A program made the translations under genes and the position numbers. This document shows positions 27,455 through 37,042 of a DNA stretch of 64,000 nt, in pieces. This DNA comes from Nitrospirota bacterium (GTDB taxonomy: Bacteria; Nitrospirota; Thermodesulfovibrionia; Thermodesulfovibrionales; JdFR-88). Numbering within the stretch: position 1 is the stretch's first letter; each line of letters opens with the position of its first letter. The stretch covers positions 34,672 to 98,671 of the forward strand of contig JAKBYX010000008.1 in assembly GCA_021840255.1 (NCBI GenBank). The letters are read 5' to 3'. Below the pieces are notes generated by a model that was not told the DNA's origin, did no database searches, and saw only the letters and a list, made by a program, of their open reading frames with translations.

Positions 27455-27860
27455 AAGAAAATCTTGTGCGGCTGGCAAAAGCCTGAAGATTATTGTTTCG
27501 ATATTCTGAAAATATTGTAGATGCCGCACCAGGGCGCCGTCTGTGATTCAGATTGCAGAAAAAAAGAGGAAAGATTTTTTGCGTGAAAAGCCAAAGAGCA
27601 TTTGGCTTAAAGAACTGGACCCAATTAAAATGCCTATCGGATCTGCCAGCCTGATCGTAACACGCCGGGCCATGACATTTTCCATGAAAGCAGTTTATGA
27701 AATAGTTATACAGGCGGGTGAAAAAAAACAAGATTCCGGCTATATTATTACGTGCTGATGGGCAACCATGGCCGTCTTGTGGATCGAGCCCCCGGAAAAA
27801 AGGCAGACTTGCGGATGCAATGAAGGGATAAAGTTTACCGCTAATGCTACCCGATAGTTC
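27455..27860. other. Gap between MFS gene and HigBA-like pair
   Basis: About 400 bases. A 71-codon plus-strand frame (27543-27758) has no ribosome binding site and no recognisable product, and is not called. It may contain the promoter of the MFS-led operon on the minus strand, but I see no clear boxes. Confidence 0.35.
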
Positions 27861-28157
27861 ATGTTAGCTCCGTCCGGGAAGTGTGACGCGGCCGGCGCTT
27901 ACGTTTTTAGCATGTTTCGACCTTTAATTCCCGGCCTTAATGAGCCATATACCAGGCACATTAGGGGGAAAATCAGGGAATTGAGAGTAAAGGACAATTT
28001 GGGGCACGTCCGGATTCTTTACTTCACATTCACTGGCAAGCGCTTTATTCTGTTGCACGGTTTTTTGAAGAAAACTGACAAGGCACCCGAAAGGGAAATA
28101 GAGCTTGCTGAAAAAAGGATGAAAGATTTTATAGAGCGTTACGGAGGTGTGGGATGA
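27861..28157 (+). CDS. HigB/RelE-type toxin, N-terminus atypical
   Basis: 98 residues. From residue 26 on it matches phage-derived Gp49/HigB-like mRNA interferases: LNEPYTRHIRGKIRELRVKD, VRILYFTFTGKRFILLHGFL, KKTDKAPEREIELAEKRMKD. The usual first half (strand, two helices, about 45 residues) is missing or replaced by an unrelated MLAPSGKCDAAGAYVF. The toxin could therefore be inactive, with the antitoxin gene kept. It overlaps the antitoxin start by 4 bases (ATGA). Confidence 0.7.
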   Translation: MLAPSGKCDAAGAYVFSMFRPLIPGLNEPYTRHIRGKIRELRVKDNLGHVRILYFTFTGKRFILLHGFLKKTDKAPEREIELAEKRMKDFIERYGGVG

Positions 28158-28447
28158 AAGGAAGGACACTTAAAGAATATATCGCTGAACAGATGAAAGA
28201 CCCTGAGTTCAAAAAGGCATGGGACGACCTTGACCCTGAATTTCAGGTCCTAAAAGCCATGATAAAGGCAAGGGAAAAAACTGGGGTTTCCCAAGCGGAA
28301 CTTGCGCGGCGCGTAGGGACAAGGCAGAGCGTAATATCAAGACTGGAACGAGGCGGGTTCAGCAAAGCTACGCTTGAGACCATTAAGAAAGTTGCAGACG
28401 CTCTCGATATGACCGTCGAGATAAAACTTCGCCATAAGAGGGCCTGA
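28154..28447 (+). CDS. HigA-type antitoxin, XRE family
   Basis: 97 residues with a helix-turn-helix of the XRE/Cro type: KTGVSQAELARRVGTRQSVI and SRLERGGFSKATLETIKKVA. The acidic N-terminal region (EYIAEQMKDPEFKKAWDDLD) is typical of antitoxins that pair with Gp49-like toxins. It probably binds and represses its own promoter. GGAGG in front of ATG 28154 supports the start. Gene order toxin-antitoxin is that of higBA. Confidence 0.85.
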   Translation: MKGRTLKEYIAEQMKDPEFKKAWDDLDPEFQVLKAMIKAREKTGVSQAELARRVGTRQSVISRLERGGFSKATLETIKKVADALDMTVEIKLRHKRA

Positions 28448-28473
28448 TCCGCAGTTGTTTAGGCGACAATCAG

Positions 28474-28562
28474 AATTAAGTAAGGCGTCCCTCGAATTAG
28501 CAAGGCCGCGGAATTGACGTCCGGAAGGCCGGAAAGAATCAAGTATTGTGTCCCCGGAATTG
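28474..28562. repeat. Two imperfect direct repeats with GTCCCyCGGAATT-like core
   Basis: AATTAAGTAAGGCGTCCCTC (and GAATTA, to 28499) and AATCAAGTATTGTGTCCCCG (and GAATTG, to 28562) match at 19 of 26 positions. They sit in the 143-base gap between higA and a secreted-protein gene. Sequences of the type GTGTCCCCGGAATT recur near REP-associated transposases in other genomes, but no transposase is here. Confidence 0.4.
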
Positions 28563-28590
28563 CCGATAAATCGTATGGAAGGAGAAATGC

Positions 28591-29121
28591 TTGATTTTCA
28601 AAGCTATTTTTATCTGCTGCTTGGCACTTCTGTTTCCGATGAATGTCACAGCAACTGCAAATTTTTGTAGTGAAAGAGATTTAACAGTAGATAGCGTTGT
28701 TTCAGGTCACACAAGTGTTGGAGCAAACGAGAAGCTATGCCTTGCTGGTAAGATACTTGATTTTGACAAAGCAACGAATTGCAAGCAGCCCTTACGATCA
28801 GGGGTCCCCGGGATCGAGTTAATGCAAAAAGATGCATGGGTCTGTGTAGCTGTTCCAGGCAAGCGGCCACTGGAGGTTAAAACTGGATGGTTGCCTGTTT
28901 CTCACTGGAAAAGAGATTCACATGCTGCACCTCCGGAGCCTCAGTCGTGGGCTGGGGTTTGGCAAAATGAGCATGCGCGATTAAACATAACTGTTATCAA
29001 TAACCGTGTGAACATCGACGGACATGCCATATGGAGCGGACGTTTCTCTCCCCATTTCGGAGAGTTGAATTTTGAAGGGGTACCGTACGGTGATCGGTTG
29101 TCATTAATGCTTATTTTTTGA
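28591..29121 (+). CDS. Secreted protein of unknown function
   Basis: 176 residues starting with TTG 28591, supported by GGAAGGAG at 28578-28585. The first 22 residues are a signal peptide (FKAIFICCLALLFPMNVTATA). The mature part has four or five cysteines and the segments KDAWVCVAVPGKRPLEVKTG (SH3-like) and AGVWQNEHARLNITVINNRV. I do not recognise a family. The end (SLMLIF) looks abrupt, so the gene may be truncated at its 3' side. Codon usage and AT content differ from the core genes, fitting the accessory region. Confidence 0.5.
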   Translation: MIFKAIFICCLALLFPMNVTATANFCSERDLTVDSVVSGHTSVGANEKLCLAGKILDFDKATNCKQPLRSGVPGIELMQKDAWVCVAVPGKRPLEVKTGWLPVSHWKRDSHAAPPEPQSWAGVWQNEHARLNITVINNRVNIDGHAIWSGRFSPHFGELNFEGVPYGDRLSLMLIF

Positions 29122-29626
29122 AATTTTCATTTCTCCTGTAGAACCGAATACGCAAAATAGCGGGGGAACTAAACATCTCACAGCTTACACCCCGTATGAA
29201 TTATCAGTATTAACCTTGATACTGTGTCGAAAAAGCTTCAGTCTCAAGTACATGAAGAATCTTAGCTTTTAAAAGAGTTTACATGCTGGGTGGTGTAGAA
29301 GGGGTAACAAATTTCTAGTAGGGAGGAGGCCCCGGAGCATTGGAAAAATGCATGTTTCCCGCGTAAATCCTTGGTAGTTTCGGTTTTTTGAAACTGCGTT
29401 GTGTCAGGTGGACATCGCGGAGGAATTGTTGTTCAGAAACTGAGACTACGCCCAAAACAAATGTAGCTCAGAAGTGTGCAATAATGAAGATATTCGCTAG
29501 AAACAAACCGAGCGAAGCGGAGGTGAGGCACGTACCAGTTCGGCTGCAATACGCCGCCGAACCGGTTATTAGCTGACCGTTTCTTCGCGACCCGTCAAAA
29601 GCCCTCGAAGGCGCTTATGCTATTGA
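29122..29626. other. Non-coding region downstream of katG
   Basis: About 500 bases with no convincing gene. Bases 29378-29411 (TTTCGGTTTTTTGAAACTGC and on) resemble 32129-32162 on the other side of katG in the same orientation; see the repeat entry. Confidence 0.5.
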
Positions 29627-31875
<2,249 letters not shown>

Positions 31876-32393
31876 ATCCCGGTGCAATGGAAATTTTACG
31901 GAAAGCCAGAAAGAGCGCCGCCTAGGCTGATGCCGAGACCTTCCGGCCTATTGTGCCCAGGGGTCGATAGATCATTTCGTCAGAACCACGCTCGATTTTT
32001 TCTCCCGGGATTGTCTCATCTTAAAACAATTATCTCATAACGTCCCCACTAGAGATAGAGTGGCTGTATTGGGAAAAGGTAATGAGAGGGCCCGATTCAG
32101 CAAGGTTTCAAGTGAAAATTCGCGCTATTTTCGGCTTTTGGAAACTGCGGGTTTTCAGGTGTTATTTTGCGCCTGAGACCCGATTTTGAACCCGCTTTGT
32201 CGATAGCCGCCTTAAAAAAGTCCGTCCAGAAACCCGCGTTAGGCAAGATGCCTCAAATCATGCTGAGTTCACCCTCTATGTAACGCCCCTGTCAGGTCAG
32301 CAGACCCACAAATTCTGGTTGAAAGTGATATTAATCAGGCCAGCATTTTTTAAAAAAAATCAACAGACAAAATGTCAAAAAAATCATAAAAAA
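31876..32393. other. Non-coding region between katG and the PEP-CTERM gene
   Basis: About 520 bases with no supported gene. It contains the right copy of the katG-flanking repeat (32129-32162) and becomes strongly AT-rich from about 32340, leading into the regulatory sequences of the PEP-CTERM gene. Confidence 0.45.
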
Positions 32394-32424
32394 TGTAAGT
32401 TTTTCGACAAACTGTAAGTTTTTC
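32394..32424 (+). promoter_or_regulatory. Tandem 12-bp repeats, candidate activator sites
   Basis: TGTAAGTTTTTC occurs at 32394-32405 and again at 32413-32424, perfectly, with 19 bases between equivalent positions. They lie 58-88 bases upstream of the sigma-54 promoter at 32482, where enhancer-binding activators often bind. Confidence 0.45.
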
Positions 32425-32481
32425 TTTACACTTTTCCCCTCTGTTAAATTGGTGTTTCTTGAAAAAGCAAATACTTGTAAA

Positions 32482-32498
32482 TTGGTATCTTTTTTGCT
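32482..32498 (+). promoter_or_regulatory. Sigma-54 promoter of the PEP-CTERM gene
   Basis: TTGGTATCTTTTTTGCT: GG and GC are separated by exactly ten bases and the match to TGGCACGN4TTGC[AT] covers all invariant positions. It lies 36 bases before ATG 32534, with AGGAG at 32524-32528. Sigma-54 control by the PrsK/PrsR pair is known for many PEP-CTERM genes. Confidence 0.65.
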
Positions 32499-32533
32499 TT
32501 CTTTACAGTATTGCTTAAAAAATAGGAGAGAAG

Positions 32534-33238
32534 ATGAAAAAATTGATTTTGCTCATGATGTCAATGATCCTCGTGCTTTCGGTGCAGGCTTATGCCACCA
32601 CGCTGACCGTCCTTGGTAGCGACAACCTCGGCCACCAGCTGATCTACGACAGCGCTCTTAATGTCACATGGTTGGATTATACGAACCCTGCTAATACGTG
32701 GCAGAACCAGGTGAACTGGGCGTCAAGCCTTGAGGTGAATTTTAATGGCACGACCCTTACTGGCTGGAGGTTGCCATCAACGGTGGATGCAGATCCCCCT
32801 TACTCTGGCAACCCGTATGACGGCACAGGCACGTATGGATTCAACATAACGAACCCTGGCGATGAGATGAGCTACCTTTATTATGCAGAGTTGGGAAATA
32901 AAGGATATTATGATACATCCGGGAACCTCCAGCCCGGCTACGGGTTAGTGAACAAGGGTCCATTTAGGAATCTAGTTTACTCGGGATATGGTAATTCACT
33001 GTATTGGTCTGGTACGGCAACTTCCGCAGACCCCTACCTCGCATGGGATTTCAATTTCGGCGATGGCGCCCAATACGACTACGACAAGGACGGTTACTAT
33101 TCCTACTTCTACGGGGTTGCCGTGCGCCCCGGAGACGCCGCCGAGCCTACATCTGTTCCCGAACCGGACACCATCCTTCTGCTTGGAGCAGGGCTTACAG
33201 GACTGATGCTGTTCAGAAAAAGATTCGTCAAACTATAA
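32534..33238 (+). CDS. PEP-CTERM sorted exoprotein with DUF1566-like domain
   Basis: 234 residues. Signal peptide to about residue 22 (VQAYA), then a domain of the DUF1566 / Lcl type: LIYDSALNVTWLDYTNPANT near the start, TGWRLPSTVD, and YWSGTATSADPYLAWDFNFG with AVRPGD at the end. The C-terminus is a PEP-CTERM sorting signal: VPEPDTILLLGAGLTGLMLF then RKR. Exosortase cuts such signals and exports the protein, often to the surface or the exopolysaccharide matrix. A sigma-54 promoter lies directly upstream. No exosortase gene is in the window. Confidence 0.9.
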   Translation: MKKLILLMMSMILVLSVQAYATTLTVLGSDNLGHQLIYDSALNVTWLDYTNPANTWQNQVNWASSLEVNFNGTTLTGWRLPSTVDADPPYSGNPYDGTGTYGFNITNPGDEMSYLYYAELGNKGYYDTSGNLQPGYGLVNKGPFRNLVYSGYGNSLYWSGTATSADPYLAWDFNFGDGAQYDYDKDGYYSYFYGVAVRPGDAAEPTSVPEPDTILLLGAGLTGLMLFRKRFVKL

Positions 33239-33322
33239 TGTTTTAATAAACCATGTGAAACAGGGGGGTAGAGTAAATGTAGTAAAGTAGGTTGGTCTGA
33301 GCGCAGCGAAACCCAACATTCC

Positions 33323-34294
33323 TTAACATCCCTCCCTCCGCTTTTTCATTCCTAGCAGCGCCATGCCCACAAGACCCACTGCCAGAAGCGCCAGCGTCGG
33401 GGGCTCGGGCACCGAGTTGGCCGCCGGGTACTGCCAAGTGAGCCCGGTGCCGTCCTGGGGTGTGAAATCGGTATAGAATGTCTTGTTGAAGAATGATGCG
33501 GCGGATGATGTCTCGTTTGCAGCGGAAGAAACATCAAGATTCGCATTCACTTCATAGGTGTCGCCCAGGATGCCATTGAAATCCAGTGAAAGCAGACCCG
33601 TATTGAAATCCGAAGCCAGAGTGGAATGCGATCCTCCATACGCCCCGTTTACCGAATATTGCCAATTAGCGGAGTCATAGTTGTAAATGCCGCCGGAGCC
33701 ATCATTTGTATAACGTGCTAAACCATTCATGTTGAAATTAAAGACTTCGGTGGGGAAGAGACCTCCATCGCCCGATGGGGTCAGCAAATCCAAATCAGTG
33801 ACACTGAGAGATGCGCCGGCCTGCGCGGTCGAATCTCCAGCAACATTAGAGTCACCAATTGGTGCGCCGGCGCTTGATGAACCGTCTAACAGGAAGGTTA
33901 GTTGTATCGGCACCGTATCGCCAACCGCATACCCCGAGGTGCCAGGCGTCACGGTAAAGAAGTTCGTAATAGAGGCGTCGGCATAACCGTCCGTTCCCCA
34001 GTAATAGCCATTTGACATGGACACCGCGTATGCGCCCATTTTCGGATTGCCCGAATCGGCATAGCCACCCGCATCGGTATAGGCGCTATTGTCCGAAGGC
34101 ATATTATATACAACTGTTCCGGTGTGTAGGCCATAGGACACATTACTGTCCGATGTGAGGTTCTCATTGACTTCTTGATCTGAACCATTAATAGTGCTGT
34201 CTGTATATATTTGTAGCGTTGAGGTTGCAAACACCTGCCTCGAAACAAACATCATCGCCGCGGCAAACAAAACAAGTATAAACGTCCGTTTCAT
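33323..34294 (-). CDS. PEP-CTERM protein (tandem paralogue 2)
   Basis: 323 residues. Signal peptide MKRTFILVLFAAAMMFVSRQ followed by VFA; a Gly/Ser/Tyr/Asn-rich secreted region without a known domain; and the C-terminal sorting signal VPEPPTLALLAVGLVGMALL then GMKKRR. It is a clear paralogue of the next gene upstream (34291-35274), sharing the opening, the YTDAGGYADSGNPKMGAYAV segment, the TVTPGTSGYAVGDTVPIQLT segment and the sorting signal. Its ATG overlaps that gene's TGA. Function unknown; probably a surface or matrix protein. Confidence 0.85.
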   Translation of the reverse strand: MKRTFILVLFAAAMMFVSRQVFATSTLQIYTDSTINGSDQEVNENLTSDSNVSYGLHTGTVVYNMPSDNSAYTDAGGYADSGNPKMGAYAVSMSNGYYWGTDGYADASITNFFTVTPGTSGYAVGDTVPIQLTFLLDGSSSAGAPIGDSNVAGDSTAQAGASLSVTDLDLLTPSGDGGLFPTEVFNFNMNGLARYTNDGSGGIYNYDSANWQYSVNGAYGGSHSTLASDFNTGLLSLDFNGILGDTYEVNANLDVSSAANETSSAASFFNKTFYTDFTPQDGTGLTWQYPAANSVPEPPTLALLAVGLVGMALLGMKKRREGC

Positions 34295-35274
34295 ATCCCT
34301 TCTCTCCTTTCTGTTTCAAACCGCTTTCTCATTCCTAGCACCGCCATGCCTAGAAGCCCCACGGCCAGAAGCTCCAGCGTCGGGGGTTCGGGCACGGAGT
34401 TGACCGCCGGGCGCTCTGGGTACCAGGTGAGTTGCGTGCCGTCCCGGGGTGTGAAATCGGTGCTAAATGTATCGTTAAAGGATGATTCGCCGGTTGATGT
34501 GCCCAATGCCTCGGTGGAGGCGTAGAGCCCCGCATCAACCTCATATGTATCGCCTACTATGGCGTCGAAAGCAATTGACTGCAAGCCTGTATCGAAATCC
34601 GAAGGCGTAGAGGAATAAGAGTTGTAAGGCCCCCCGTTAATCGAATCCTCCCAGCTGGCACCATCTTGGTATGTGCCGGTCCAGTTATTTATAGTCTCAT
34701 ATCCAATACCGGCATGACCGTCGAAATTAAATGCCGGGGTGGGATAGGTATAACATCCATCAGGGCATGTAGTAATCATGTTGTCCAAATCGCTCACATC
34801 GAGACTTGCAAACATATAAGCATACCCACCAGATCCGCTGGCGTTTGCTGAACCGTCCAGCCGGAAGGCCAGGTTTACCGGCACAGTGTCGCCGTCGGCA
34901 TATCCCGAGGTCCCAGGCGCTACGGTGAAATAATTCGATGAACCGGCGGAAGAACTGCCCCTCGCCCCCGGGTAGCCATAATTATTCGACTCGGACACCG
35001 AGTACACGCCCATTTTCGGGTTGCCCGAATCAGAATAGCCCCCTGCATCGGAATAGCCGCTGCCGCTCGCAGGCTCCCCGTATACAATGGTTGAGCCGGG
35101 AGCATGGCCATATGACACATTGCCGTCCGACTGCCAGCTCTGATTGAAATATTGACTCGATCCATCCATATAGCCGGACGTAATTACGCCCAGCGTCGAA
35201 GTCGCAAACGTCTGCCTCGAAATAAACATCATCACCGCGGCAAATAGAACCAGAAAAACCGCCCGTTTCAGCAT
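34291..35274 (-). CDS. PEP-CTERM protein (tandem paralogue 1)
   Basis: 327 residues. Signal peptide MLKRAVFLVLFAAVMMFISR then QTFA; low-complexity secreted region; sorting signal VPEPPTLELLAVGLLGMAVL then GMRKR. Same architecture as the gene it precedes; the pair likely arose by tandem duplication and is co-translated (ATGA). The SDAGGYSDSGNPKMGVYSVS segment is the best conserved inner part between the two. GGGGAGGAG before ATG 35274 is the ribosome binding site. No sigma-54 promoter match was seen just upstream of it. Confidence 0.85.
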   Translation of the reverse strand: MLKRAVFLVLFAAVMMFISRQTFATSTLGVITSGYMDGSSQYFNQSWQSDGNVSYGHAPGSTIVYGEPASGSGYSDAGGYSDSGNPKMGVYSVSESNNYGYPGARGSSSAGSSNYFTVAPGTSGYADGDTVPVNLAFRLDGSANASGSGGYAYMFASLDVSDLDNMITTCPDGCYTYPTPAFNFDGHAGIGYETINNWTGTYQDGASWEDSINGGPYNSYSSTPSDFDTGLQSIAFDAIVGDTYEVDAGLYASTEALGTSTGESSFNDTFSTDFTPRDGTQLTWYPERPAVNSVPEPPTLELLAVGLLGMAVLGMRKRFETERREGI

Positions 35275-35355
35275 ATAGCTCCTCCCCGGAAGAAATTGGT
35301 TGTTGTTTAGACATCCCCTGCGTCTCGGTTCCCCCCCTGGTGTTTTTCCCCTTTC

Positions 35356-36678
35356 TTACCTGGCTGTGATGACGGAGACTGGCCCTGTCCCGGCTGCTAT
35401 CGTCGGGGTGGCCATCGGCGTGAGAGACCCGTCCGCCGCTATCGTGTACTGCGAGACGTTGTTGCCGTCTCCGTTTGCCACATAAACATATTTACCCGAT
35501 AGGTCTACCGTGACGGAGTACGGCCCTGTCCCGGCAGCCACAGTCGGGGTGGCCATCGGCGTGAGGTATCCGCCCGCTCCTATCGTGTACTGCGAGACGT
35601 TGCCGTCCTCCTGGTTTGTCACGTAAACATATTTGCCTGATGGGTCGACCGTGACGGAGGTCGGAAATGCCCCGGCCGCCACAGCCGTGGTGTCCATCGG
35701 CATGAGCGACCCGTCCGCTCCTATCGTGTACTGCGAGACGCTGCCGTCGTTCGCGTTTGCCACGTAAACATATTTGCCCGATGGGTCTACCGCGACGGAG
35801 TACGGCGTTGTCCCGGAGGCCACAGTTGGTGTAGCCATCGGCGTGAGCGATCCGTCCGCGCCTATCGTGTACTGCGAGACGTCGTTGTCGTCCGAATTGG
35901 CCACGTAAACATATTTGCCCGATGGGTCGACCGTGACAGAGATCGGCGTTATCCCGGCCGCCACCGTTGGGGTGGCCATCGGCGTGAGAGACCCGTCCGC
36001 CCCTATCGTGTATTGCGAGACGTTGTTGTCAGTCTGATTGGCCACGTAAACATATTTGCCCGATGGGTCGACCGTGACGGAGGTCGGCGTTATCCCGGCC
36101 GCCACTGTTGGGGTGGCCATCGGCGTGAGTGACCCATCCGCCCCTATCGTGTATTGCGAGACGTTGTTGTCAGTCTGATTGGCCACGTAAACATATTTGC
36201 CCGATGGGTCGACCGTGACGGAACTCGGCCCTGACCCGGCTGCCACCGTTGGGCTGGCCATGGGCGTGAGAGACCCGTCCGCCCCTATCATGTACTGCGA
36301 GACGTTGTTGTTCAGATTGGCCACGTAGGCGTACCCGGCGGCCGTCCATTTCGCATACAGGGCAATGTTTGCAGATCCCATGGTAAAAGTCTGCCCTTGC
36401 ATATAAGTCGTACCGCTTCCGTCCGCCTGGGTATTCCAGCCGGCAAACGCATAACCGGTCTTTACGAGGTTGCCGGTATTGCCCAGTACCGTGACGGTAG
36501 CTCCCTGCTCGTAATTGGTCGAACCGGCCGGGACGGTGCCGTTTATGCTGCCGTTGCCGTTGTAGGTGACGCTGTTGCTGGCCGGTGGCGCAGCATTATC
36601 GTTGCCGCAACCTGCCATGAACAACAAACCGCACATAAAAAAGACAAGCCAGGCCAGTCTACTTTTTCGCTTTAACAT
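35356..36678 (-). CDS. Lipoprotein: InlB-type repeat plus seven-repeat beta-propeller
   Basis: 440 residues. The lipobox is FMAGC with C24. Residues 36-112 form one Listeria-Bacteroides (InlB B-type) repeat, with NLVKTGYAFAGWNTQADGSG and NIALYAKW. From residue 116 to the end are seven copies of a 47-residue unit beginning YVYVAN and containing VSQYTIGADGSLTPMATPTV and SVTVDPSGK, as in YVTN/lactonase-like beta-propellers. Seven blades would close a propeller. The copies are nearly identical, also in DNA. No catalytic residues recognised; surface binding or adhesion is likely. The start overlaps the end of the small gene at 36672 by 7 bases. Confidence 0.88.
   Translation of the reverse strand: MLKRKSRLAWLVFFMCGLLFMAGCGNDNAAPPASNSVTYNGNGSINGTVPAGSTNYEQGATVTVLGNTGNLVKTGYAFAGWNTQADGSGTTYMQGQTFTMGSANIALYAKWTAAGYAYVANLNNNVSQYMIGADGSLTPMASPTVAAGSGPSSVTVDPSGKYVYVANQTDNNVSQYTIGADGSLTPMATPTVAAGITPTSVTVDPSGKYVYVANQTDNNVSQYTIGADGSLTPMATPTVAAGITPISVTVDPSGKYVYVANSDDNDVSQYTIGADGSLTPMATPTVASGTTPYSVAVDPSGKYVYVANANDGSVSQYTIGADGSLMPMDTTAVAAGAFPTSVTVDPSGKYVYVTNQEDGNVSQYTIGAGGYLTPMATPTVAAGTGPYSVTVDLSGKYVYVANGDGNNVSQYTIAADGSLTPMATPTIAAGTGPVSVITAR
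35359..36333. repeat. Tandem 141-bp coding repeat, seven units
   Basis: The DNA unit is 141 bases (47 codons), repeated about 6.9 times without interruption, with long identical stretches between units (for example CATATTTGCCCGATGGGTCG on the plus strand recurs in most). High DNA identity points to recent expansion or ongoing homogenisation. Confidence 0.85.
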
Positions 36679-36887
36679 CTCCCAATGCCTCCCGTTCTTC
36701 TTTTTTCGCGGACCGTCCCTGTTTGCGACGGCCCCCCGGACTTTGTTTTTCTTAAAATTTCCGCGACTTCCCCTATGCTCGAAAAGTCGACATCCCCTTT
36801 CAGGTCCGGGCCTTTCAAAAGCCCGTAAACAGCGTCCGGATCCAGGGTGTCCCGCCTATATATGTGGATTATGTAGCTTTCCGGCAA
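36672..36887 (-). CDS. Small conserved hypothetical protein
   Basis: 71 residues. MPESYIIHIYRRDTLDPDAV followed by YGLLKG and FSSIGEVAEIL is the pattern of a widespread small family (ESYIIRIYRR...GxVE...F.s..EL..iL) found in many environmental bacteria; its role is unknown. The tail after residue 46 is basic and divergent. It ends 7 bases inside the start of the propeller lipoprotein gene, so they may be co-transcribed. Confidence 0.6.
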   Translation of the reverse strand: MPESYIIHIYRRDTLDPDAVYGLLKGPDLKGDVDFSSIGEVAEILRKTKSGGPSQTGTVREKRRTGGIGRC

Positions 36888-37042
36888 TTCGGTCCTCCAG
36901 GTGCATTTTCGATTTTCAAGGGGAGTTTATCACGGGGGGTACTCACGGATAGCTCACACATGAAAAATGCCGGAAACTATCTGAAATCGAGGCTGGTGGC
37001 GAATCGGAAAGATGAATGAAACAAAAAATTTTGAGGCCGGTC
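36888..37042. other. Intergenic region after the regulator gene
   Basis: 155 bases between the end of the large regulator gene and the start of the 71-residue gene, both on the minus strand. No terminator or sigma-54 promoter stands out. Confidence 0.35.

Noticed and set aside
27543..27758. 71-codon plus-strand frame before the HigB-like gene
   Set aside because: No ribosome binding site, no recognisable product; could not be supported.
35359..36333. CRISPR-like appearance of regularly spaced identical DNA
   Set aside because: The 141-base units are codon-phased and encode a beta-propeller; there are no unique spacers.
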